Assembly: GCA_903842455.1 (NCBI GenBank)
Contig: CAIMLX010000267.1
Coordinates: 1-64,000, forward strand
Direction of reading: 5' to 3'
DNA: 64,000 nucleotides
Source: an uncultured Hyphomicrobiales bacterium
Lineage (GTDB): Bacteria; Pseudomonadota; Alphaproteobacteria; Rhizobiales; Devosiaceae
In this document: one piece after another, positions 19,578-30,342 of the stretch
How the letters are laid out: every line of letters starts with the position of its first letter
Position numbering within the stretch: the first letter of the stretch is position 1
Made by a program: the position numbers and the translations under genes
The notes under the pieces: generated by a model
Told to the model about the DNA's origin: nothing
The model's input: only the letters and a program-made list of their open reading frames with translations
Database searches by the model: none

Positions 19578-22271
19578 TTGCAGTCTCTGCCTCGAGTCAT
19601 GATGCGCGCTGGCGCGACATTGCTTCGGCCCACGGTGGCCCCGGCAGTAGTCATCCTGCTCGTCATGCTTGCAGTGGCGTGGTTTGCCGCGGCGCAGAAC
19701 CAGGCAGTGTACGACCAGCGGATCCGCTCGGACGTCCTGAAGGAAGTCAGCGTCATCCGCGCCAAGCTGGAAGGCAATATCAGCGGCAACATCCAGCTGG
19801 TGCGCGGGCTGGTGGCGGTGATCGCCACCGAACCGCAGATGACGCAGCAACGGTTTTCCGATTTGGCGCGGAAGCTGTTTTCGGAGCACTCCCAGCTGCG
19901 CAATGTCGCCGGTGCGCCTGATCTCATCGTCCGGCTGATGCACCCGCTCGAGGGCAACGAAAAGGCTATCGGACTCGACTACCGGACCAACGCGGCGCAA
20001 CGCGAGGCTACCCTACGGGCGCAGCAGACCGGCCAGATGGTGCTAGCAGGTCCGGTCGACCTGGTGCAGGGCGGCCGGGGGTTCATCGGGCGGTTTCCGG
20101 TGATCATCGGCGAGGCCCGGTATCAGCAGTTCTGGGGCGTGGTGTCGGCGGTGGTCGACGAACAACTGCTCTACGACGACAGCGGGCTCTCCGACCCTGA
20201 CCTTGGCATCGATATCGCCATCTCGGGCGTCGACGGCCGCGGGCGCGAGGGCAAGCAGTTCTATGGCGACGCCGCCGTACTGGACAATCGCCCGATCAAC
20301 GCCAGCGTGGTGCTGCCGAACGGCGAATGGATCATCTCGGCAGTGCCCAAGGGCGGCTGGCCGACGGTGGCGCCCGACAGCTGGGCGATCTGGGGCGGCT
20401 TCCTGGGGCTGGCGATCCTGCTGTCGGCGCCGATGTTCTTTGCCGGGCGGCTGATCGAGGAGCGGCAGCGCAACCTCGCGGTACTCCGCAGTCGTGAAGC
20501 CGAACTGCGCCGCCTGTCACGCCGCCTCGGCCTGGCGCTTGAAACGTCGCAGGTGGGCGTTTTCGAGCTTGACCTCGAAACCCGCGAGTTGTTGTGGGAC
20601 GATCGGGTGAATGCGCTCTACGGCCTGCCGCAAGACGGTGGGGAGCGCGGCTATGAACACTGGCGCAACGCGATTCACCCCGAGGACCTGCGACGGGCGG
20701 AGGAGGAATACCGGCTGGCCTGCGAGGTCACCGGCCAGTATCACTCGGAATACCGCATCATCACGCCGGCAGGGCTGGTCCGCAACGTCAGGGCCATCGG
20801 CACCGTCTACAAGGACCACGATTCAACGCCCAAGATGGTGGGCGTGAACTGGGACGTGTCGGCCGACGTGGCGCTCAACGAGAGCCTGAAGCGCTCCAAC
20901 CGGCTGAGCGAGGCGCGCAACTCGGAACTGGAGGCGGCCAAGGCGGCGATCGAGCACAACGCGCTGCACGATTCACTCACCGGCCTGCCGAACCGGCGCT
21001 ACCTCGACGACGTCCTGAAATCGCGGGCAGAGCATGCAGGGCGCAATGGCGGCACGCTGGCGCTGCTGCATATCGATCTCGACCGCTTCAAGCAGATCAA
21101 CGATACGCTGGGTCACGCGGCCGGCGATGCGATGCTGGTGCATGCGGCTTACACACTGAGCGCAAACTGCGGCCCGGATGACTTCGTGGCGCGGATCGGC
21201 GGCGACGAGTTCGTGGTGGTCTCGAACGTCAAGGATGGGGAAGCTGCGCTCGGGGCGCTGGCCGACCGGCTGATCGCGCGCATGCGGCTGCCCATCCTCT
21301 ACGAGGGGCACGAGTGCCGGTCTGGCATCTCTGTGGGCATCGCCTACGAGGAGGGGCGCAACCCCGATCCCAACCGCATCCTGATCAACGCCGATATCGC
21401 GCTCTACCGGGCGAAGAGCCGCGGCCGCAATCGTTACGAGTTCTTCACTTCGGCGCTGCAGGCCGAGGTGATCCGTACCAAGCGGCTGGCGGACGAGATC
21501 CTGCACGGGCTGGAAACCGACCAGTTCCTGCCCTGGTACCAGCCGCAGTTCGATGCCACGACGCTCGAGATCGTCGGGGTCGAGGCGCTGGCGCGCTGGC
21601 GGCACCCGGTCAAAGGCATCCTGCCGCCGGCGCATTTCCTCGACGTGGCGGAGGACCTCAATGTCGTCTCGAGCATCGACCGGCTGGTGCTGGAGAAGGC
21701 TCTCGTCGACTTCGCCGAGTGGGACCGGCTGGGGCTGGGGATTCCCAAGGTCGCGGTGAATGTCTCGGCCCGGCGGCTGCAGGATGAGCAACTCATCGCA
21801 TCGCTGAAGGGGCTGGCCTTCGAGCCAGGCAGGCTCGCCTTCGAACTGGTGGAGTCGATCTTCCTCGACGACACCGACGACATGGTCCGCTGGAACGCCG
21901 AGCAGATCAAGGAACTGGGCATCGATATCGAGATCGACGATTTCGGCACCGGTTATGCCTCGATCGTGTCGCTGATGAAACTGAAGCCGCGGCGGCTGAA
22001 GATCGACCGGCAACTGGTCTCGCCGATCGTGGTGTCGGCACAGCAACGGCGACTGGTGCAGTCCATCGTCGACATCGGCCGCTCGCTCGATATCGAGGTC
22101 GTGGGCGAGGGTGTCGAGACCATGGAACATGCCGCCATCCTGCGCGACCTCGGCTGCAAGGTTCTGCAGGGCTATGCCTTTGCCGCGCCGATGAGCGCCG
22201 AGGCGCTGTCCCGGTTCGTGGCCGAGCGCGGGTGGATGCCAGACAACACCAAGGCGCGGAAGCACGGCTAG
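19578..22271 (+). CDS. CHASE-PAS-GGDEF-EAL cyclic-di-GMP signalling protein
   Basis: Extracytoplasmic CHASE-like region, PAS, RIGGDEFVVVS and VEALARWRHP motifs. Confidence 0.9.
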   Translation: MQSLPRVMMRAGATLLRPTVAPAVVILLVMLAVAWFAAAQNQAVYDQRIRSDVLKEVSVIRAKLEGNISGNIQLVRGLVAVIATEPQMTQQRFSDLARKLFSEHSQLRNVAGAPDLIVRLMHPLEGNEKAIGLDYRTNAAQREATLRAQQTGQMVLAGPVDLVQGGRGFIGRFPVIIGEARYQQFWGVVSAVVDEQLLYDDSGLSDPDLGIDIAISGVDGRGREGKQFYGDAAVLDNRPINASVVLPNGEWIISAVPKGGWPTVAPDSWAIWGGFLGLAILLSAPMFFAGRLIEERQRNLAVLRSREAELRRLSRRLGLALETSQVGVFELDLETRELLWDDRVNALYGLPQDGGERGYEHWRNAIHPEDLRRAEEEYRLACEVTGQYHSEYRIITPAGLVRNVRAIGTVYKDHDSTPKMVGVNWDVSADVALNESLKRSNRLSEARNSELEAAKAAIEHNALHDSLTGLPNRRYLDDVLKSRAEHAGRNGGTLALLHIDLDRFKQINDTLGHAAGDAMLVHAAYTLSANCGPDDFVARIGGDEFVVVSNVKDGEAALGALADRLIARMRLPILYEGHECRSGISVGIAYEEGRNPDPNRILINADIALYRAKSRGRNRYEFFTSALQAEVIRTKRLADEILHGLETDQFLPWYQPQFDATTLEIVGVEALARWRHPVKGILPPAHFLDVAEDLNVVSSIDRLVLEKALVDFAEWDRLGLGIPKVAVNVSARRLQDEQLIASLKGLAFEPGRLAFELVESIFLDDTDDMVRWNAEQIKELGIDIEIDDFGTGYASIVSLMKLKPRRLKIDRQLVSPIVVSAQQRRLVQSIVDIGRSLDIEVVGEGVETMEHAAILRDLGCKVLQGYAFAAPMSAEALSRFVAERGWMPDNTKARKHG

Positions 22272-22327
22272 AGGGTTGCTGTCTTCGGAAGTTGGATTGC
22301 AGCACTAGCCGCCAGTATGTGCGGGCT

Positions 22328-22681
22328 TCAGAACAGCTCGGCTTGGCCGTGGATGCCGTGCGTTGCGGTGCCGGACAGGGTCGGGACGCGCAGTTCGTCC
22401 AGCACGAGGCCAGACCAGATGTCGTCGTAGATCTCGGGCGGCGTGCCGGGTGGCAGCAGGGCGAACTGGCGGACGGCGTGGGCCATGTTTTGGGCGCGCT
22501 GCTCGATGCGATCCTGTCCCTGCAAGGCGTGGATGATCATCCGGGCGGCGATGCGGCGGGCCTCGTCGGCAGGAACCGACCGGTCACCAAGGATCTCGAG
22601 CGCCTGCGTCACTTCCTCGACCATGCCGGCGGTCTGCCGCGCCGTTTCATCGAGCTCACGCGCGAGCTTGTACAGAGACAT
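22328..22681 (-). CDS. Small protein divergent from cheD with a CheZ/CheT-like DxxxQ motif; putative CheY-P phosphatase
   Basis: MSLYKLARELDETARQTAGMVEEVTQ...MIIHALQGQDRIEQRAQNMAHAVRQFALLP; QD-xxx-Q helix resembles the CheZ QDLTGQ helix; located in the che locus. Alternative start 22714. Confidence 0.5.
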   Translation of the reverse strand: MSLYKLARELDETARQTAGMVEEVTQALEILGDRSVPADEARRIAARMIIHALQGQDRIEQRAQNMAHAVRQFALLPPGTPPEIYDDIWSGLVLDELRVPTLSGTATHGIHGQAELF

Positions 22682-22820
22682 ATAGGCGAACCCCCGAAAA
22701 CACCGTTCGACCATAACGCCTATTCCTGAATGGCTCCTTGCGAAGGTTAGCGGGTTGTCTCGTACCTGCAGCGGTTGGTTAGCGCTTCACTAACGATTGT
22801 TGGGTAACGATCGGAACATA

Positions 22821-23447
22821 ATGCTTTTCGAGGTCGCCCCAAGAATGGTCCTGCCGAGCGCGCTGCCCCCTGAATTCGACCGTGGGGTCGTCACAACGGT
22901 GCACCAGGGCGACTGTCTCGTGTCGGCCGAAAGCGACCTGACCTACTCCACGGTGCTCGGCAGCTGCATCTCCGCCTGCGTGCGCGACGTGGTCGCCAAT
23001 GTTGGTGGGATGAACCACTTCCTGCTGGCCGAGCAGTCCGGCTCTGCCAGGGACCGCTACGGCGCATCGGCCCGCTATGGCGCGTTCGCGATGGAGCAAC
23101 TGATCAACAAGGTGCTCACCCGCGGCACCGGCAAGAAATCCAACCTCGAGATCAAGGTGTTCGGCGGTGGCAAGATCAACGCCGCGCTCGACGACGTGGG
23201 CGCCAAGAACATCGACTTCGTGCGGCAGTTTCTCGCTGACGAAGGCTACGCAGTGGCCAAGGAAGACATGGGCGGCAGCTACGCTCGCCGGGTGATGTTC
23301 AAGCCGGCCTCCGGACGGGCGTTCGTGAAGCGGCTGGACAACACCGCCAACGCTTCGATCGCGAAGGAAGAACTGGCCGTGGCGGCGACCCGCCGCCAGG
23401 CCCTGGTCACCAAGCCGAAGGTCGAGGACGACATCGAACTCTTCTAG
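22821..23447 (+). CDS. cheD: Chemoreceptor glutamine deamidase CheD
   Basis: VVTTVHQGDCLVSAESDLTYSTVLGSCISACVRDVVANVGGMNHFLL, a CheD Cys/His active-site pattern. Confidence 0.93.
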   Translation: MLFEVAPRMVLPSALPPEFDRGVVTTVHQGDCLVSAESDLTYSTVLGSCISACVRDVVANVGGMNHFLLAEQSGSARDRYGASARYGAFAMEQLINKVLTRGTGKKSNLEIKVFGGGKINAALDDVGAKNIDFVRQFLADEGYAVAKEDMGGSYARRVMFKPASGRAFVKRLDNTANASIAKEELAVAATRRQALVTKPKVEDDIELF

Positions 23448-23565
23448 GCCGCACCCGGGCTTACCAAATACTTACCCGGCGCAGGACTCCTATACGCTTG
23501 ATTAACCATACCAAACCTACGGTGCGGGAAAGGGCCTGCCGGAGGCCCGCCGGAGCCTGTGATTC

Positions 23566-25065
23566 GTGCGCCGCCTAAGCGTTGCGCTCATTGCCAATCT
23601 TCTCTGGGGGCTCGCGGCGCTGCTTGCTGCGGGCAGCGTGATGGCATTCGGCATGACTCTGCTGGCGCTGTGTGTTTCGGCGCTGGGGTTCGTGGCGGCC
23701 TTTGCGGCCAGCATCATCATCGCTTCTCGTGCCGACAGGGGCTTCACTGACCGGTTGGCGGCTCTGGGGAACGCGGTTGGTCTCAAGTCGCAGGAGGCGA
23801 CCAGCGTCGAGGCGATCGTCGCCAGCCTCGGGCAGCGGCTGGAACGGGCCAATCAGTTCAAGGCGGCGTTCCATCGGCTCAGGCATCCCGCGATGGTGAT
23901 CGGCGCCGACGGCAAGCTCAGCGGGTTGACGGGCGGGGCCGAGGCCCTGGACCGCCGTGCGGTAGAAGGCAGCGACGCTGCCGACCTGCTTGGCGACGCC
24001 CACATTGCGGGTGACGGGATCGTTTCGGTCGGTCGGCATCGGTTCGTAGCCGAACGATATGAACTGAACGGCGGGCGGCGGCTGGTCGAACTGGAGCCTG
24101 CCGGCTACCACATCGCCGACGATGACTTCGACGCCTTCGTCACGGCGCTCCGGCAGGGCCGTACCGGCTTCCGCTTCGATCCATGGAGCCACCAGCACTC
24201 GCCCGCCCTCAAGGCGCTCGGCGAAGCGCTCGAAGCATTCGACCGGCCGATCCGGGCGCTGCAGCAGATCCTCGATGGCGCAGATGTCGATCCAGCGCTG
24301 CTGGCGGGGTCACTGGGCCTCGTCCCGCAGGTTCGGACGTTCCGCGACGCCATCGAAGAGATTGTTGCCGAGCGAGACGAGGCGATCGTGGCGCGAGACC
24401 TGCTGGAGGCCAAGATGGAGGCGATCCTGCGGGCCATCGACCGCTATCGTGCCAGCGTCACGTCGCTCGCCGAGCTGGCCGACCAGAGCCGCACTGGCCT
24501 CGTCGTTGCCGCGAGCGCGATCGGCAAGGGCCGGGACCGTACCCGGGTGGTGCGCGGGCTCGAGCGCGAAGCAGTGCAGATGGCGGCGGACGCGGCGCTG
24601 GCGGTACAGCGCAGCGGGGCGGCGGTCGATGGCGTCGGTTCGGCCACCAGCCAGATCGACAAGATGGTTTCCGCCATCGAGGATGTCAGCTTCCGCACCA
24701 ACCTGCTGGCGCTCAACGCTGCGGTCGAGGCGGCGCGCGCCGGCGAGAAGGGGGCGGGCTTTGCCGTGGTGGCGGCCGAGGTGCGGACACTGGCGCAGGC
24801 AACGCAGCAGGCAGCGCGGGAGATTCGCGCCCTGGTCGGCACCAGCCGGAAGAACTCCGACCAATCGGCGGCCGAAACGGCACACCTGAAAAATATACTG
24901 GCCGGTCTCGGTTCGCATTTAGAGAATCTAAGCAATGAGACCGAGATGATAGCCGGTGCGCTGGATGAGGGCGGTGGGGCAATTGCCCGCCTCGACAGCA
25001 ACGTCAACGCGGTCGGTACGGTCGCGGCCAAGGCGTTGCAGCTCCCGGCGCGCAAGGCCAACTGA
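23566..25065 (+). CDS. Methyl-accepting chemotaxis-type protein (two N-terminal TMs, PAS-like region, MCP signalling domain)
   Basis: [43 protein letters not shown] hairpin; GTG start. Confidence 0.85.
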   Translation: MRRLSVALIANLLWGLAALLAAGSVMAFGMTLLALCVSALGFVAAFAASIIIASRADRGFTDRLAALGNAVGLKSQEATSVEAIVASLGQRLERANQFKAAFHRLRHPAMVIGADGKLSGLTGGAEALDRRAVEGSDAADLLGDAHIAGDGIVSVGRHRFVAERYELNGGRRLVELEPAGYHIADDDFDAFVTALRQGRTGFRFDPWSHQHSPALKALGEALEAFDRPIRALQQILDGADVDPALLAGSLGLVPQVRTFRDAIEEIVAERDEAIVARDLLEAKMEAILRAIDRYRASVTSLAELADQSRTGLVVAASAIGKGRDRTRVVRGLEREAVQMAADAALAVQRSGAAVDGVGSATSQIDKMVSAIEDVSFRTNLLALNAAVEAARAGEKGAGFAVVAAEVRTLAQATQQAAREIRALVGTSRKNSDQSAAETAHLKNILAGLGSHLENLSNETEMIAGALDEGGGAIARLDSNVNAVGTVAAKALQLPARKAN

Positions 25066-25085
25066 GGCCGAACGGGGGACGTCGT

Positions 25086-25952
25086 ATGGAGCAGGGCGAA
25101 CTTGCCCTAAGCGATCGGGAATTCAACCGGGTCAAGGCCCGCGTTCATGCCGAAGCCGGCATTTCGCTTTCCGACGCCAAGCGCACACTGGTGATATCGA
25201 GGCTGGGCAAGCTGGTCCGCGGGCTCGGCCTCACTTCCTTCGACGCTTACCTCGATCACCTGGAGCGGGCCGGCACGCCGGCCGACGCGCAGGAGTTCGT
25301 CAACGCGCTGACCACCAACCTGACGCGGTTCTGGCGCGAGGATCACCACTTCGCGCACCTCAGGACCTACGTTGCGCAGCTGATGCAGCAGCGACCGCGC
25401 ATGGGGCTCAATGGCCGGCCGAAGCTTCGGATCTGGTCGGCAGGGTGCTCGACGGGGCAGGAGCCCTACACCATCGCGCTCGACCTGCTCGATGCGTTTC
25501 CGGAGCTGAGGCGCTGGGACTTCCGCATCCTCGCCACCGATATCGACACCAACGTCGTGGCCAAGGCCGCTGCCGGGGTCTATCCGGTGGGCGAGCTGAA
25601 CGGGCTCAGCCGCGAACGCTCGGACCTGTTCGAGGCCGCCGAGGCAGGGCAGGTCCGCATTCCCGCGGCGGCGCGCGACCTGGTTTCGTTCAAGCCGCTC
25701 AACCTCATTCACACGCCGTGGCCGATGCGCGGACCGTTCGATGCGGTGTTCTGCCGGAACGTAGCGATCTATTTCGACAAGAAGACGCAGGGGGAGTTGT
25801 TCGCCCGGCTCGGCGCGATCCTCGCGCCCGAAGGCTTCCTCTATATCGGTCACTCCGAAAACCTCGGGGCCGGCAGCGAGAACTTCCGTCTCGTCGGCAA
25901 GACCGTCTACCAGGCACGGGCGCAGCACATCAAGGCGAGGGACGCAGCATGA
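25086..25952 (+). CDS. cheR: Chemotaxis protein methyltransferase CheR
   Basis: ALTTNLTRFWREDHHFAHLR..IWSAGCSTGQEPYTIALDLLDAFPE..DAVFCRNVAIYFDKKTQ. Confidence 0.95.
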   Translation: MEQGELALSDREFNRVKARVHAEAGISLSDAKRTLVISRLGKLVRGLGLTSFDAYLDHLERAGTPADAQEFVNALTTNLTRFWREDHHFAHLRTYVAQLMQQRPRMGLNGRPKLRIWSAGCSTGQEPYTIALDLLDAFPELRRWDFRILATDIDTNVVAKAAAGVYPVGELNGLSRERSDLFEAAEAGQVRIPAAARDLVSFKPLNLIHTPWPMRGPFDAVFCRNVAIYFDKKTQGELFARLGAILAPEGFLYIGHSENLGAGSENFRLVGKTVYQARAQHIKARDAA

Positions 25953-26995
25953 GTATCAAGGTGCTGGTCGTCGATGATTCCGCGCTCATCCGCGAGGTGT
26001 TGTCGCGCGCACTCGGCAAGGATGGCGACATCCTGGTGATCGGCACGGCCGCCGACCCGATCGAGGCGCGCGAGAAGGTCAAGACGCTGAGCCCCGATGT
26101 CGTGACGCTCGACATCGAGATGCCCAACATGAACGGGCTGCAGTTCCTCGACAAGCTGATGCGGCTGCATCCGCTGCCGGTGGTGATGGTCTCGACCCTC
26201 ACCACGAAGGGGGCGAGCGAGACGTTGCTGGCGATGGAACTGGGCGCGGTGGATTTCGTCGCCAAGCCCAATGCCAGGCTGTCAGGCGGGCTCGAAGCCT
26301 TTGGCGAGAACCTGCGCCAGAAGGTGCGGGCCGCAGCCAACTCCGACGTGAAGGGCCGCGCCATGCGCGCCCCGCCCGTCAACGTACCGGTGCGGACGGC
26401 GGCGGCGCCGAAGGGCACGGTCATCGCCATCGGCGCCTCGACCGGCGGCGTGGAAGCCATCCGCGTGGTGCTTTCGGGCATGCCCGTCGATTGTCCGCCG
26501 ATCGTCATTGCCCAGCATATGCCTGCCGGCTTCACGACCCGGTTTGCGGGCCGGCTCGACGAGGTCACCGAACTGACGGTGGTCGAGGCCGAGGACCGGA
26601 TGCCGCTGCTGCCGGGCCACGCCTATGTGGCGCGCGGGGACTATCACCTGCGGGTCGAGCGCTCGTCGGGCCAGCTCAAGTGCCGGTTGGCACAGGACGA
26701 GCTCGCCTCGGGGCATCGCCCCAGCGTCGATGTGCTGTTCGAGTCGGTGGCCAAGACCGTCGGCCCGATGGCGGTTGGGGCGATCCTGACCGGGATGGGG
26801 CGCGACGGGGCCAGGGGCCTCAAGCTGATGCGCGATGCCGGTGCCTACACCGTGGGGCAGAGCCAGAGCTCGGCGCTGGTCTACGGCATGCCGCGCGTCG
26901 CGTTCGAAGAAGGCGCTGTGATGGAGCAGGCGCCAGTCGAAGCTATTGCCGCGCGCCTCGCCGCGGCCCTGACCCGGATACGATCGGCTGCATAG
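25949..26995 (+). CDS. cheB: Chemotaxis protein-glutamate methylesterase CheB
   Basis: Receiver domain VLVVDDSALIREVL plus methylesterase IGASTGGVEAIRVVLSGMP..AQHMPAGFT; ATGA overlap with cheR. Confidence 0.96.
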   Translation: MSIKVLVVDDSALIREVLSRALGKDGDILVIGTAADPIEAREKVKTLSPDVVTLDIEMPNMNGLQFLDKLMRLHPLPVVMVSTLTTKGASETLLAMELGAVDFVAKPNARLSGGLEAFGENLRQKVRAAANSDVKGRAMRAPPVNVPVRTAAAPKGTVIAIGASTGGVEAIRVVLSGMPVDCPPIVIAQHMPAGFTTRFAGRLDEVTELTVVEAEDRMPLLPGHAYVARGDYHLRVERSSGQLKCRLAQDELASGHRPSVDVLFESVAKTVGPMAVGAILTGMGRDGARGLKLMRDAGAYTVGQSQSSALVYGMPRVAFEEGAVMEQAPVEAIAARLAAALTRIRSAA

Positions 26996-27090
26996 CGCAT
27001 GATCGGATTGAGGGTTTGGTAACGGAATATCCTTAGGGTCCAGAGTGCGCGACCCGCGTATTTTCGGGCGGCTAGAAGGCTAGCGTAAAC

Positions 27091-27480
27091 ATGCCGAAGG
27101 CAAGTGCTGTCAGTGTGATGATTGTGGATGACCAGCAGTCGATGCGGGGAATCTGCAAGTACATCCTCACCCAGCTTGGGTTCACCAACATCGTCGAGGC
27201 CAAATCCGGCCGCGACGCGCTGGGCAAACTCGAAAAAAGCACCGTCGATCTCATCATTTCCGACTGGAACATGGAAGACATCGACGGGCTGACGCTGCTG
27301 CGCGTCATCCGCAAGCATCCCAAGACGCAGGGAATGCCGTTCATCATGGCCACCGGCCGCTCCGACAAGGAGCAGGTGAAGGAAGCGATCTCGTCGGGCG
27401 TGAACAACTACATCATCAAGCCGTTCGACGCCTCGACGATGAAGAAGCGCATCGAGGCTGTGATCGGCGTGCTGTCCTAG
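27091..27480 (+). CDS. cheY: CheY-like response regulator
   Basis: MIVDDQQSMRGICKYIL..DLIISDWNMEDIDGL..FIMATGRSD..NNYIIKPFD. Confidence 0.92.
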   Translation: MPKASAVSVMIVDDQQSMRGICKYILTQLGFTNIVEAKSGRDALGKLEKSTVDLIISDWNMEDIDGLTLLRVIRKHPKTQGMPFIMATGRSDKEQVKEAISSGVNNYIIKPFDASTMKKRIEAVIGVLS

Positions 27481-27512
27481 CGCACCGATACCGCACGAAC
27501 TCGTCTCAGACA

Positions 27513-27540
27513 GGCCGCCTCCGGGCGGCCTTCGTGCTTT
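27513..27540 (+). terminator. Terminator-like hairpin after cheY
   Basis: GGCCGCC-TCC-GGGCGGCC then TTCGTGCTTT. Confidence 0.6.
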
Positions 27541-27729
27541 CCGGGGCAGGGATGCAATCGATCACATCGGCGGAAACGCTGGGCTCCGGACGATTCTGGC
27601 GTAATCAGAAATTAATGACCGCTGCCTACAATTTGGGCATGGCTTTCGGGGGGAGGCCGGCCCCGCGCTTCGTCGTTCCTGGCCGGCATCGTCCCCTCAC
27701 ACAGTCCCAAACAGACCAACGAGGGTAGG

Positions 27730-30270
27730 ATGATGGCCGGTTTGCCCAAGCTGAAGATCGCGCAGAAACTGCCGCTCGCCATGGTGATTTCAGCGCTGCT
27801 GGTCAGCGCCGGGGTCGGCACGGCAAGCTACCTGATCGGCTCGAGCACTGTGGAACAGATGAGCATCCGGCAGATGCAGACCGTTGCCGGCGAGCGGGCC
27901 CAGGAGTTCCAGACCTTCCTCCGGACGATCGAGGCGGACGTCGTCAGTACCGCCAGCACCGATCTGGCGTTCGGCGCCGCGCGTGACCTCGCGGTGGCGT
28001 GGGGCTCGATGGGTATCGCCAAGCCGCCACTCGACCCGGTGGCCACGCTGCGTGGCAACTATATCGACTTCAATCCCAACCCGGCGGGGCAGCGGCAGTT
28101 GCTCGACACCCCGACAGGCGACGGCATCAAGAAGACCAGCTACGAGTTCCAGCACGTCAAGATCAACCCGATCTTCCGCACGCAGCTGGAGCGGCGCGGC
28201 TACGCCGACATGTTCGTCTTCGATACCAAGGGCAACCTGCTCTATTCGGTGATGAAGAACGACGACTTCGCGAAGAATTTCGCCGAGGGCAGCGAGATGG
28301 CCGACGGCGGTCTCGGCCGCGCCTATCGCGCCGCGCTGGCGCTCCCTGAAGCCGGGCAGGTGGCCTTCTCGGACATGGAAGTCTACGGCCCGGCCGGCGG
28401 GCCGGCGAGCTTTCTCGCCACCCCGATCTTCGATCCACGCAAGAAACTGGCTGGCGTCCTGGCGGTGCAGATGCCCGTCGCCGCCATCAACGCCATGATG
28501 CAGAACAAGGATAACCTCGGCCAGACGGGCGAAAGCTTCTTCGTCGGCGCGGACTATCTTATGCGGTCGGATTCGAGTTTCTCCGAGGCCGGGGACATCC
28601 TCGCCACCCGCTACGAAAACGCCGTCGTCGCGGCGGCGCTTGAGGGAGAAAGCAGCCAGGGGTCGACGGCCGACTATCGCGGCATGCCGATGATCGTCAC
28701 GGCAACTCCGGTGGAGTTCAACGGTGCCAAGTGGGCGATGGTCACCACCATTTCGGAAGCCGAGGCACTGGCTCCGGTCGCCGACATGCGCGACATGATG
28801 CTGGTGATCGGGGCAGGGCTGCTCGTGCTGGCTGCCGCGGGCGGGTGGCTGTTCTCGCGGTCGGTGACGCGGCCGATCAGCCGGCTCACGGGCACGATGG
28901 ATGCCCTCGCTGCTGGCAATCTCGAAGTCGAGGTGCGCGGCGCCGAGCGCTCCGACGAGATCGGCGCGATGGCCAAGGCCGTGCAGGTGTTCAAGGAAAA
29001 CGCCGGCAGGATGACGGAGATGACCGAGGGCGAGAGGGCGGCTTCGCTGCAGCGCCGGGTCGATCGCACGGCGATGATGGGACAGTTGCAGCAGGCATTC
29101 GGCGAGGTGGTGAATGCCGCGATCGCCGGGGACTTTTCGAAGCGGGTCGATGCCGACTTCCCGGATGCCGAACTCAACACGCTGGCCGGTTCCGTCAACG
29201 AACTGGTGGCGACGGTGGAACGCGGTCTGGGGGAGACCGGCGAGGTGCTGGCGGCGCTGGCGCATACCGACCTGACCCGGCGCGTCCGGGGTGACTATGA
29301 GGGCGCGTTCCTGCAGCTCAAGACCGACACCAACGCGGTTGCCGAGACGCTGGGGGAGATCGTCGTCGGGCTGCGGGATACGTCGCGCTCGCTGAAGACG
29401 GCGACCGGCGAAATCCTCTCGGGCGCGAACGATCTCTCCGAGCGCACCACCAAGCAGGCTGCCACCATCGAGGAAACATCCGCCGCGATGGAGCGGCTGG
29501 CCGGCACGGTGATCGCCAATGCCGAGCGTGCCAGCGACGCGAGCAGCACGGCGGCGGGCGTTACCCGCACGGCGGAGGAGGGCGGGGCGGTGATGCAGCG
29601 CGCCACGGAGGCGATGGAGCGGATCACGGCGTCGTCGGGCAAGATCTCCAACATTATCGGGATGATCGACGATATCGCGTTCCAGACCAACCTGCTGGCG
29701 CTCAACGCCTCGGTCGAAGCAGCGCGGGCGGGCGACGCGGGCAAGGGCTTCGCGGTCGTCGCCGTCGAGGTGCGCCGCCTGGCGCAGTCGGCGGCGAGTG
29801 CGTCGAGCGACGTGAAGGTGTTGATCGAGCAGTCGGGCGCCGAGGTCAGCGGCGGCTCGCGTCTGGTGCTCGAGGCGGCCAACAAGCTCGAGGCCATGCT
29901 GGTGGCGGCGCGCTCATCCAATGCGGTCATGCACGCAATTGCCAAGGCGAGCCGCGAGCAGGCCTCGGCCATCGAGGAAGTCAACGCCGCGGTGCGCCAG
30001 ATGGACGAGATGACCCAGCACAATGCTGCGCTGGTCGAGGAGACCAACGCTGCCATCGAGCAGACCGAGGCGCAGGCGGTTGAACTCGACCGCATCGTCG
30101 AGATCTTCCGACTGGTGGAGCACGATGCGGTCGCCGGCAAGGCGACGCGCAGCCCACCGGAGCCGGAGAAAGGTGGAATTAAGGCATTGCAGGCAAAGGT
30201 ACGTACTGCCGCCCGCTCCTACCTCAGCCGGGGCAGCGTGGCAGTCGACAAGGACTGGGCCGAATTCTAG
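27730..30270 (+). CDS. Methyl-accepting chemotaxis protein with large periplasmic sensor; C-terminal DWAEF pentapeptide
   Basis: N-terminal TM, large extracytoplasmic region, TM-HAMP, MCP hairpin [44 protein letters not shown]; ends AVDKDWAEF. Confidence 0.93.
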   Translation: MMAGLPKLKIAQKLPLAMVISALLVSAGVGTASYLIGSSTVEQMSIRQMQTVAGERAQEFQTFLRTIEADVVSTASTDLAFGAARDLAVAWGSMGIAKPPLDPVATLRGNYIDFNPNPAGQRQLLDTPTGDGIKKTSYEFQHVKINPIFRTQLERRGYADMFVFDTKGNLLYSVMKNDDFAKNFAEGSEMADGGLGRAYRAALALPEAGQVAFSDMEVYGPAGGPASFLATPIFDPRKKLAGVLAVQMPVAAINAMMQNKDNLGQTGESFFVGADYLMRSDSSFSEAGDILATRYENAVVAAALEGESSQGSTADYRGMPMIVTATPVEFNGAKWAMVTTISEAEALAPVADMRDMMLVIGAGLLVLAAAGGWLFSRSVTRPISRLTGTMDALAAGNLEVEVRGAERSDEIGAMAKAVQVFKENAGRMTEMTEGERAASLQRRVDRTAMMGQLQQAFGEVVNAAIAGDFSKRVDADFPDAELNTLAGSVNELVATVERGLGETGEVLAALAHTDLTRRVRGDYEGAFLQLKTDTNAVAETLGEIVVGLRDTSRSLKTATGEILSGANDLSERTTKQAATIEETSAAMERLAGTVIANAERASDASSTAAGVTRTAEEGGAVMQRATEAMERITASSGKISNIIGMIDDIAFQTNLLALNASVEAARAGDAGKGFAVVAVEVRRLAQSAASASSDVKVLIEQSGAEVSGGSRLVLEAANKLEAMLVAARSSNAVMHAIAKASREQASAIEEVNAAVRQMDEMTQHNAALVEETNAAIEQTEAQAVELDRIVEIFRLVEHDAVAGKATRSPPEPEKGGIKALQAKVRTAARSYLSRGSVAVDKDWAEF

Positions 30271-30342
30271 CGGCCACATATTGCGTACCGGAGAGCGAAG
30301 CTCGGCCGGAGTTGATTAAAGAGTAGTCCAGGAAGGACGAAA

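Noticed and set aside
22730-22820. Several GTTAG/CTAAC repeats before cheD and TTAACCAT at about 23503 (possible CtrA half-sites)
   Set aside because: Short AT-containing matches without the full TTAA-N7-TTAA spacing; too weak to call.
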